From NCBI GenBank assembly GCA_009783605.1, contig WRDE01000095.1, forward strand, positions 1 to 7,341: DNA of 7,341 nt. Direction: 5' to 3'. The notes below the pieces were generated by a model that ran no database searches, was not told where the DNA came from, and worked only from the letters and a program-made list of their open reading frames with translations. Positions 1 to 5,300 of this stretch are shown here, one piece after another. Within the stretch, counting starts at the first letter, position 1; each line of letters begins with the position of its first letter. The translations under genes were made by a program, and so were the position numbers. The stretch is from Oscillospiraceae bacterium. Lineage in GTDB: Bacteria; Bacillota; Clostridia; Oscillospirales; Acutalibacteraceae.

Positions 1-2
1 AA

Positions 3-53
3 AAATATTTTTGCTGTATTTTTAGAAAATATTTTTGCTAAAATATTTTTGCT
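3..53. repeat. Three AT-rich direct repeats of AAATATTTTTGCT
   Basis: The 13-base unit AAATATTTTTGCT occurs exactly at 3-15, 27-39 and 41-53. Copies 1 and 3 are both followed by GTAT, so an 18-base match (2-19 and 40-57) recurs with a 38-base period. The block lies just past the stop codon of the minus-strand lipoprotein gene. The runs of T or A could aid transcript ending, but I see no GC-rich stem, so I do not call a terminator. The array may continue beyond the left edge. Confidence 0.7.
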
Positions 54-72
54 GTATGGAAGTTGTTTTGAA

Positions 73-924
73 TTACCCAGCCAATGCCTTCTCGACCGCC
101 GCTTTATCAAGCCATGTCTCCCAATCGGGGTTATCTTTCTGCCACTGCGCCCAGAATGCGTCCCACGCTTGCTCTCCGAAAGCGGAGATCACATCTTTGG
201 CTGAGATGATAGAACTTCCGTTTGCGTCTTTATCCTCAGAATAATATTCAGCCGGATCGTCAGGTTCACGGTTCGCTATGCAATTCTTTTTGAAAGGGTC
301 GCGGAGATTATAGAAGGATTGACGGGGATTAAAATTGGTAGGAAGACCGGTTTTAAATTGACCTAACGCAAACAAATATACTTCGCCTATTTTAATTTCC
401 GGCATTCCTTCCTGCAGTAAAATTCCATCATCGGGCCATGCATCCATATTTTTCATTAACTTCATTTGTTCTTCAGCACGGTAATCCCGTACCCCGCCGG
501 CTACCCTAAACTGAATAGAATTACGATTTTCCCCCTTATATATCTCCGCAACGTCAATATCATATATTGTATACAAGCGGCGGCGACTTTTCTCCGTTTT
601 TTCAGTAGGCGGCAACGCGTTTGTGTCGTCTAATACTTGAAAAAATATTCCGGTAACCCTCCCGGTAAATACCAGATCGGCTTCTTCCGCCAACTCCCGC
701 CCGTTTTGAAAAGGGTAACACAGAGCTTCCTGCGTAAAATATTGCGCCTCTGCCACAGGATCATCGCTTACAGGATCACTATATACAGGGTTATCACTTA
801 CAGGGCTATCGCTTGCAGCAGGGTTGTCATTTACAGGATCCTCATTGGCAACACTGCCATGATTACATGATGATAAGATTAAAATTATCAGTGCGCACAG
901 CGCGCACAGCAACTTTTTCATCAT
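73..924 (-). CDS. Putative lipoprotein with proline/aspartate repeat linker, function unknown
   Basis: This encodes a 283-residue exported lipoprotein that I cannot assign to a function. A short basic start (MMKK) precedes a hydrophobic stretch at residues 5-17 and the lipobox LSSC, with the lipidated cysteine at 20. That predicts cleavage by signal peptidase II and anchoring to the outer face of the membrane. Residues 27-58 form a low-complexity linker of repeated SDNPV/SDDPV-like units. The folded core, about residues 75-215, has alternating beta-type segments (ADLVFTGRV, YTIYDIDVAEIYKGE, IKIGEVYLFALG). This pattern resembles secreted Clostridia proteins of unknown function, perhaps with an OB-like barrel, which is inference. 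The C-terminus (residues 250-283) is rich in Trp and charge. AAGGA lies 7 bases before the chosen ATG; a second ATG follows directly. The gene has its own promoter upstream, so a link to the chemosensory genes is unproven. Confidence 0.85.
   Translation of the reverse strand: MMKKLLCALCALIILILSSCNHGSVANEDPVNDNPAASDSPVSDNPVYSDPVSDDPVAEAQYFTQEALCYPFQNGRELAEEADLVFTGRVTGIFFQVLDDTNALPPTEKTEKSRRRLYTIYDIDVAEIYKGENRNSIQFRVAGGVRDYRAEEQMKLMKNMDAWPDDGILLQEGMPEIKIGEVYLFALGQFKTGLPTNFNPRQSFYNLRDPFKKNCIANREPDDPAEYYSEDKDANGSSIISAKDVISAFGEQAWDAFWAQWQKDNPDWETWLDKAAVEKALAG
746..838 (-). repeat. In-frame tandem repeat of about 15 bases in the lipoprotein gene
   Basis: Imperfect units lie at 746-760, 761-775, 776-790, 791-805, 806-823 (18 bases) and 824-838. 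On the plus strand most end in TACAGGA or TACAGGG. They encode successive five-residue units such as SDNPV, SDDPV and NDNPA. Every unit is a multiple of three, so gain or loss of units changes linker length without breaking the frame. The linker sits right after the lipidated cysteine and probably holds the core domain away from the membrane. Confidence 0.75.
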
Positions 925-1051
925 TACTTTTTCCTTTTAATGGCATAGTATTTATCATGCGCCGGCAATCATAAAAAGTCAGCCTGCTTTGTAAAATATT
1001 TTCCTGAAGATATCCTATAGCCTTTATAAAATATATTTTGACAAAATAAAA

Positions 1052-1081
1052 ATTATATGGTATCCTAATCAACGGTGTAAA
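1052..1081 (-). promoter_or_regulatory. Predicted sigma-A-type promoter of the lipoprotein gene
   Basis: Read on the minus strand, a TTTACA -35 box (1076-1081) is followed after 18 bases by a perfect TATAAT -10 box (1052-1057). Transcription would start near 1045, leaving a leader of about 120 bases before the ATG at 924. I found no recognisable riboswitch in that leader. The promoter lies in the 186-base gap after the response regulator stop codon, so the lipoprotein need not be co-transcribed with the regulator. Confidence 0.65.
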
Positions 1082-1110
1082 AACTATTTACGACATGAAT
1101 TTTTAAGTTA

Positions 1111-1941
1111 TTACCGGCAATATTCCACCGTGGTATTCAAAAATTCCTCAAAGACCATCGGCTTTTCGATGAAATCGTTCATGCCCGCTTCGAGACAGCG
1201 GGAGACCTCTTCTTCCCCGACGCTGGCGGTCAGCGCGATGATCGGAACCTCCCGGGCGTATTTACAGGGCAGGGCGCGGATGGCTTTGGTGGCCTCAAGA
1301 CCGTCCATGACCGGCATCTGTACGTCCATAAAAATCAGCGAAAACCGTTCGGAGGACGCGGCGAATTTGTTGAGCGCCTCCTGGCCGTTTTCGGCGAATT
1401 CGAGGGACAGGTCCTGGATGCCGGAGAAGATCCCGGTGATGATCTCCCGGTTCAGCTCCACGTCGTCCACCACCAAGATGGTTTTACCGGACAGCACATT
1501 TTCCGGGGTCAGGAGATGCGCCGCCGAAGCGGAATCGCCGTTCCGGGAGTGGGGTTCGGTCTCCGCCGCGAAAATGCGGAAGCGGAGACGGTCGATAAGA
1601 GCGGTCACGCTGCCGTGCCGGCGGATGGCATAATCCACGGCGCCGGCCGCAAAAGCGGCGGTTTCGTCCGCTTCGCTGTCCTGCTCCGCCAGAAAGATAA
1701 CCGGCAGATATTTATACGCGTCGGATAGACGGATTTCGGCCAGAGCGGCAAAAGCCCGTTCGCGGTCCTCGCCGATATGGATGACGGCGGCGGCGGTTTG
1801 ATGCCGTTCCAGCACGGTGAGGGCGGTGGAAGCCGCCGCGGCGATACTGACGTCGAAATGGGCTATCAGCCCCATCTTGATTTCCGCTAAGACCAATGGA
1901 TTGCCGCTCATAACCAGAATATGCTTTTTTTTGCCGCTCAT
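1111..1941 (-). CDS. Two-receiver response regulator without output domain
   Basis: This encodes a 276-residue cytoplasmic protein with two receiver domains in tandem. The second (residues about 152-276) has the full phosphorylation site: Asp159 and Asp160 in LVVDD, phosphoacceptor Asp206 in FMDVQMPVMDG, Thr238 in ALTA and Lys260 in EKP. It should accept phosphate from a histidine kinase, most simply the CheA encoded divergently. The first (residues about 6-125) has a receiver-like layout but lacks the chemistry: MSGN replaces the acidic pair, His55 sits near the acceptor position, and Arg107/Arg108 near the lysine. It is probably a pseudo-receiver used for protein contacts. No DNA-binding, GGDEF or other output domain follows. 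I chose the ATG at 1941 because AGAGG lies 11 bases upstream and the predicted transcript starts near 1978. An in-frame TTG at 2013 would precede that start. The acting partner is unknown; it could serve as a CheY-like messenger or phosphate sink. Confidence 0.88.
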   Translation of the reverse strand: MSGKKKHILVMSGNPLVLAEIKMGLIAHFDVSIAAAASTALTVLERHQTAAAVIHIGEDRERAFAALAEIRLSDAYKYLPVIFLAEQDSEADETAAFAAGAVDYAIRRHGSVTALIDRLRFRIFAAETEPHSRNGDSASAAHLLTPENVLSGKTILVVDDVELNREIITGIFSGIQDLSLEFAENGQEALNKFAASSERFSLIFMDVQMPVMDGLEATKAIRALPCKYAREVPIIALTASVGEEEVSRCLEAGMNDFIEKPMVFEEFLNTTVEYCR

Positions 1942-1984
1942 AACATTTATCGCCTCTTCAAACGGTTTTTCTCGGAACAATGTT

Positions 1985-2013
1985 ATTTTAACAAATATAA
2001 ATGGATATTGCAA
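1985..2013 (-). promoter_or_regulatory. Predicted promoter of the response regulator gene
   Basis: On the minus strand, TTGCAA (2008-2013) is followed after 17 bases by TAAAAT (1985-1990). An extended -10 TG lies at 1992-1993, giving TGTTAAAAT. The predicted start is near 1978, about 37 bases before the ATG at 1941. The -35 box is a palindrome that also serves the opposite promoter. Confidence 0.55.
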
Positions 2014-2036
2014 ATCTTTTTTAAAAATGGTATAGT
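2008..2036 (+). promoter_or_regulatory. Predicted promoter of the cheA operon
   Basis: TTGCAA (2008-2013) is followed after 17 bases by TATAGT (2031-2036), preceded by an extended -10 TG at 2028-2029 (TGGTATAGT). Transcription would start near 2043, leaving a leader of about 45 bases before the cheA ATG at 2088. It uses the same -35 bases as the minus-strand regulator promoter. Confidence 0.6.
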
Positions 2037-2051
2037 AATACTCAATATACC
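2029..2051. promoter_or_regulatory. Inverted repeat GGTATA-N11-TATACC over the cheA promoter start, possible operator
   Basis: GGTATA at 2029-2034 and TATACC at 2046-2051 are perfect inverse complements separated by 11 bases. The dyad covers the cheA -10 box and the predicted transcription start, where a bound repressor would block initiation. The arms are AT-rich and short, so chance is possible. No DNA-binding regulator is encoded in the window. Confidence 0.3.
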
Positions 2052-2070
2052 ACCAAATGACAAATGTGTA

Positions 2071-2077
2071 AAGGGGG
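2071..2077 (+). promoter_or_regulatory. Ribosome binding site that sets the cheA start
   Basis: AAGGGGG lies 10 bases before the ATG at 2088. An in-frame ATG at 2064 has no purine-rich site upstream, and the Hpt domain begins directly after the 2088 start. The later start is therefore preferred. Confidence 0.6.
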
Positions 2078-2087
2078 CTCCGGCAGA

Positions 2088-4673
2088 ATGAATGCCGATT
2101 TGTTTCTGGACGATTTTGAAGCCGAAGCCAGAACGCATATTGAGAGGATCGAAACCGCGTTTTTGGATGTGGACGCGCTGACCGCGGATCCGAAACTGAT
2201 GGACGGCGTCTTCCGCACCGCCCACAGCCTCAAAGGGACCGCGAGTTTCTTCTCATTGGATAAGATCGTCGCTGTCTCCCATGAGCTGGAAAGCGTCTTT
2301 TCCCAGATCAAGGACGGCCGGCTGGCCGTCACCGAAGAGATCGCCGACGCGGCGCTGCAGAGCGTGGACTGCCTGAAGGAATTGGTGGACAACCTCCGGT
2401 CGGACGACCGGGTGGATACCGGGACGTTATTACGGACACTGAGAAGATATTCCGGCGGCGTGAAAGCGGCGGAGAAGACCGCCGAACCGGAGCCGCCTTT
2501 TGTCATGAGCGACCCCGATACCGAAAAAGCGCTGCGGAAAGCGGCCCGGTTCGGGCATAAAATATACAGTGTCAGCATCGGGTATAACCGGAGCCTGGGC
2601 ATATATTACAAGCATCCCGAAAGCATGATCGACAACATCCTGTCGATCGGTACGGTGGCGGAAGCGGTGGTGGACGGGACCCCGGTCCGGGACGGCGATC
2701 CCGCCGCCCTGACGGCAAAACTCCTGCGGGAGCTGACCGCCCGGGATACCGCCGCGCTGGAGCTGTTGGTGACCAGCGTATTGGAACCCGATTTATTCTC
2801 CATCGCCGTCGAGATTGATAAAAAATATATCCGGCTGATACCGAAAGAGCGTATATTGGGTGACAGCAAAAAAACGCCAAAACAGGCTGAAACCGGTCCG
2901 GACGGCGCCCGAAAGACGGTGGGCGACACCGAAGCTGAAAAATTATATAAACCGGCTCCGGCGCGGGACAGCGGTTTTTCTATCCGGTTGGATATCTCGG
3001 CCATCAACGGGCTGATGGATCTGGCCAACGAGATGATCTTAGTGCGCAACCAGATGCTGTCGGCGGTATCCGGTTACCGTAAATCCATCGCCGGGCTGAC
3101 GCCGGTACTGCACGATATGAACCGCTTGACCAGCGAGATCCAGGAAAAGGTTATGCTGACGCGGATGCAGCCGATCAGCGTCATCTTCGGCAAATTCCCG
3201 CGGATTATCCGGGATACCGCCAAAGCGCTGAACAAGGAGATCCGGATCGAGATCTACGGCGATGACGTGACGCTGGACAAATATCTGTTAGACGCGCTGA
3301 CCGACCCGATCACCCAATTGGTCAAAAACGCCGCCGATCACGGGCTGGAGCCCGCCGCCCGCCGGGCGGAGTTAGGCAAGCCGCCCAAAGGCAAAATCAC
3401 GCTGTACGCCCATATGCGGGAGGGGTCGGCCATCATCGAGGTATCCGACGACGGCGCCGGTATTGATCTGGAGGCGCTGAAACGCAAAAGCGCCGAGCGC
3501 GGGATCGCTTCGGAGGAGCAGCTGGCGGGGATGTCCCGGGCAGAGCTGTTCGGGCTGATTTTTGAACCGGGCATCTCCACCGCCCAGCGGGTGACCAATC
3601 TGTCCGGGCGGGGCGTCGGCATGGATATCGTCAAGACCAATATTGAAAAATTGGGCGGCTCGATCGAGATCGATTCCGAAACCGACAAAGGTACCACCGT
3701 GCGGCTGAAGCTGCCGCTGACCCTGTCGGTGATCCGGACGCTGATCGTCACGGTTGACGGGATATCCTACGCGGTGCCGGAGAGCAATATCGAGCGGATC
3801 GTGCGGATCTGGCGCGCCTCGCCCTCCAAACGGTTAGAGCGGATTAATAAGTCGCTGGCGCTGAGTCTCGGCGGACGTATTATCCCGGTGGTGACGATGG
3901 AGGAAATCGCGGCGCGGGCCCGCGGCGGCGAGCCGCCCGACCCGGAAGCGCTGCTGGAGCGGACCCGCAAGCAGGAGGTCGTGAAATGTCTCGTATTGCG
4001 GGCGGGCGACAAGAGCTTCGCGCTGCTGATCGACGACGCCATCGAAACCGAGCAGACTTTGGTCAAGCCGCTGCCGGTCTATCTGCAGAGCTGCCTGTGT
4101 TATTCCAGTGTGACGGTTCTGGGCAACGGCAGCGCCATCACCATTTTGGACGCCGAAGGGATTATCCGGCTGATGGGTATCGAAGCGCCGGAGCAGCCGG
4201 CGGCGGAAACGGCCGGCGGCAAGCCGGATGAAGAGGGACCGGAGGACCGCCGGCAGGTTATTTTATTTAACTGTTCCGGCAGTGAATATTTCGCGCTGGA
4301 AACCAATGAGATCGCCCGGATCGAGGCGATCAGCGCGGCGGATATCCAGGAAATCGGTACCGCCCGGTATATCAATATCGCCGGCGAAACGGTCCAGGTG
4401 ATCCGCCCGGAAAATTACGCGCCGGTAAAGAAACGGCAGTATAGCGGGGATAAACTGTATCTGCTGACGCTGAAAAAGAGCGCGCCAATGACGGGATTGT
4501 TGGTGGGCCGGGTGATAGATAAAATAGAAAACGCCTTCAGGTTGGATACCGACCAGCTGTCAAGCGCCTATATCCACGGCACCAGCGTATTCAACGAAAA
4601 AATTCTGATCTTCTTAGACGCCGAAGCCATCAACGCCGACATAGAAACCAAACGGCAGAAAAGAAAATTGTAA
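2088..4673 (+). CDS. Chemotaxis-type histidine kinase CheA with two C-terminal CheW-like domains
   Basis: This encodes an 861-residue cytoplasmic kinase that phosphorylates its own histidine and passes the phosphate to receiver proteins under control of chemoreceptors. Domains in order: an Hpt domain (residues about 1-120) with phosphorylated His46 in RTAHSLKGTA; a poorly conserved alpha/beta region at about 155-255, in the place of the P2 response-regulator-binding domain; a linker; the dimerisation region at about 298-365 (LMDLANEMILVRNQM); an ATP-binding region with N box LVKNAADHGLE (Asn414, His418), G1 DDGAGID (454-460), F box FEPGIST and G2 GRGVGMDIV (508-516); a CheW-like P5 domain at about 540-698; a charged linker; and a second CheW-like domain at about 721-855. 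All expected catalytic residues are visible. Classical CheA is about 650-700 residues with one P5 domain, so the extra tail explains the length. It heads the operon and is divergent from the two-receiver gene. Sequence style suggests the alternative-cellular-function class rather than flagellar CheA, which is inference. Confidence 0.95.
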   Translation: MNADLFLDDFEAEARTHIERIETAFLDVDALTADPKLMDGVFRTAHSLKGTASFFSLDKIVAVSHELESVFSQIKDGRLAVTEEIADAALQSVDCLKELVDNLRSDDRVDTGTLLRTLRRYSGGVKAAEKTAEPEPPFVMSDPDTEKALRKAARFGHKIYSVSIGYNRSLGIYYKHPESMIDNILSIGTVAEAVVDGTPVRDGDPAALTAKLLRELTARDTAALELLVTSVLEPDLFSIAVEIDKKYIRLIPKERILGDSKKTPKQAETGPDGARKTVGDTEAEKLYKPAPARDSGFSIRLDISAINGLMDLANEMILVRNQMLSAVSGYRKSIAGLTPVLHDMNRLTSEIQEKVMLTRMQPISVIFGKFPRIIRDTAKALNKEIRIEIYGDDVTLDKYLLDALTDPITQLVKNAADHGLEPAARRAELGKPPKGKITLYAHMREGSAIIEVSDDGAGIDLEALKRKSAERGIASEEQLAGMSRAELFGLIFEPGISTAQRVTNLSGRGVGMDIVKTNIEKLGGSIEIDSETDKGTTVRLKLPLTLSVIRTLIVTVDGISYAVPESNIERIVRIWRASPSKRLERINKSLALSLGGRIIPVVTMEEIAARARGGEPPDPEALLERTRKQEVVKCLVLRAGDKSFALLIDDAIETEQTLVKPLPVYLQSCLCYSSVTVLGNGSAITILDAEGIIRLMGIEAPEQPAAETAGGKPDEEGPEDRRQVILFNCSGSEYFALETNEIARIEAISAADIQEIGTARYINIAGETVQVIRPENYAPVKKRQYSGDKLYLLTLKKSAPMTGLLVGRVIDKIENAFRLDTDQLSSAYIHGTSVFNEKILIFLDAEAINADIETKRQKRKL

Positions 4674-4677
4674 ATGG

Positions 4678-4689
4678 CAAATGACAAAT
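4678..4689. repeat. Second copy of CAAATGACAAAT, shared with the cheA leader
   Basis: The 12-base sequence CAAATGACAAAT occurs at 4678-4689, just after the cheA stop codon, and at 2054-2065, in the cheA leader. A TTGCAA lies nearby in both places (4689-4694 and 2008-2013). It may be a remnant of a dispersed AT-rich intergenic element or coincidence in low-complexity DNA. Confidence 0.5.
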
Positions 4690-4743
4690 TGCAAGTTGAT
4701 GCAGTCATTAAAACTCATTTTTTTGAAGAATTTAGTCTAATTT

Positions 4744-4771
4744 TCAATTATCAATTATCAATTTTCAATTA
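4744..4771. repeat. Four tandem heptamers TCAATTA
   Basis: TCAATTA (4744-4750), TCAATTA (4751-4757), TCAATTT (4758-4764) and TCAATTA (4765-4771) follow one another without gaps. They lie in the 116-base gap between cheA and cheW and abut the hairpin at the cheW ribosome site. Similar heptamer runs are, to my knowledge, frequent between genes in some Clostridia. I see no convincing promoter or terminator in this gap, so cheA and cheW are probably on one transcript. Confidence 0.75.
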
Positions 4772-4787
4772 AACACCGGAGGTGTTT
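4771..4787 (+). promoter_or_regulatory. Hairpin enclosing the cheW ribosome binding site
   Basis: AAACACC (4771-4777) and GGTGTTT (4781-4787) are a perfect 7-base inverted repeat with the 3-base loop GGA. The ribosome site GGAGG (4778-4782) lies in the loop and the first two bases of the 3' stem, 7 bases before the GTG start at 4790. In RNA the stem could partly hide the site. Whether this controls translation or is incidental cannot be judged from sequence. Confidence 0.5.
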
Positions 4788-4789
4788 CA

Positions 4790-5287
4790 GTGCGCGGGTT
4801 CAGTTTTTATGCCGGCGGCGAATGTTTTGCCGTCGATGTCACCCTTGTGGAAAAGGTGGCGCGGAATATTCCGGTCACGCCGGTCCCGGCCGCCCCCGAA
4901 ACAGTGACCGGTATCGCCAATCTGAAAGGGCGGGTGATCACCATCTTGGATCTGGCCGCGCTGTTCGGGCGCGGCGGATTGAATCCGGCCGGCGAAGAGC
5001 CGTGTATAGCGGCCGGGACGATCAACGCGGTGATTTTCAAGCCCTTTTCCGGGGCGGACGGCCAGATGGGCCTGTTGATCGACGCCCCGGGGGATCTGAT
5101 CGATATAGAGGACGAAGTTATCCTGCCGCCGCCGGCGGCGGAGGGAGAGATGCTGATCCTTTCAGGTATGGCCGAGGTCCGGGAACGGCTGTACCGGATT
5201 TTAAACATACATGCTATTATCAACCGGTTCAAAAACGGTGGCGATGCCGCTGATTCCAGCAGGACCGCAAGCGGTTCTGACATTTAA
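4790..5287 (+). CDS. CheW-type adaptor protein
   Basis: This encodes a 165-residue cytoplasmic adaptor that links chemoreceptors to CheA. It is essentially a single CheW domain (residues about 2-148), close to the usual family length. The start FSFYAGGECFAVDVTLVEKV matches the opening strands that in CheW proteins precede the receptor- and kinase-contact loops. NLKGRVITILDL (44-55) is the hallmark loop, usually NLRG followed by a DL pair. GLLIDAPGDLIDI (94-106) matches the second subdomain. The last 17 residues are polar and probably disordered. The start is GTG at 4790, supported by GGAGG 7 bases upstream. It sits between cheA and the receptor gene, 13 bases from the latter. CheA already has two CheW-like domains, so this separate adaptor probably fills a distinct array position. 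Confidence 0.92.
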   Translation: MRGFSFYAGGECFAVDVTLVEKVARNIPVTPVPAAPETVTGIANLKGRVITILDLAALFGRGGLNPAGEEPCIAAGTINAVIFKPFSGADGQMGLLIDAPGDLIDIEDEVILPPPAAEGEMLILSGMAEVRERLYRILNIHAIINRFKNGGDAADSSRTASGSDI

Positions 5288-5292
5288 GGAGG
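5286..5292 (+). promoter_or_regulatory. Ribosome binding site of the chemoreceptor gene, overlapping the cheW stop
   Basis: AAGGAGG shares its first two bases with the cheW TAA stop (5285-5287) and lies 8 bases before the ATG at 5301. This fixes the receptor start. An in-frame ATG at 5211 lies inside cheW and would put a polar tail before the membrane anchor. The tight spacing suggests translation of the two genes is coupled. Confidence 0.8.
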
Positions 5293-5300
5293 GTTATTCT

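Noticed and set aside
202..246. Possible EF-hand or dockerin-like calcium loop DKDANG in the lipoprotein (residues 231-236)
   Set aside because: The following residues do not fit: the hydrophobic and acidic positions are shifted by one or two, and there is no second loop.
925..1045. Riboswitch in the roughly 120-base lipoprotein leader
   Set aside because: No conserved aptamer motif or strong paired structure was seen, only a small bulged stem near 942-963.
863..1072. Minus-strand open frame of 69 residues upstream of the lipoprotein
   Set aside because: It overlaps the start of the lipoprotein gene, runs through the predicted promoter leader and has no recognisable domain or ribosome site.
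1942..2013. Longer regulator start at the TTG at 2013
   Set aside because: It lies upstream of the predicted transcription start and adds 24 residues not expected before a receiver domain. The ATG at 1941 has AGAGG upstream.
1058..2041. Similar TGGTAT-N2-TAAT strings at 1058-1069 and 2028-2039 as a shared regulator site
   Set aside because: The match is short, lies in opposite orientation relative to the two promoters, and largely reflects -10-like AT-rich sequence.
4674..4770. A promoter or terminator between cheA and cheW
   Set aside because: TTGCAA and TTGAAG occur but no -10 box lies at a proper distance. The inverted repeats (ATGAC/GTCAT, TTGAA/TTCAA) are weak and AT-rich, with no T-tract after a GC stem.
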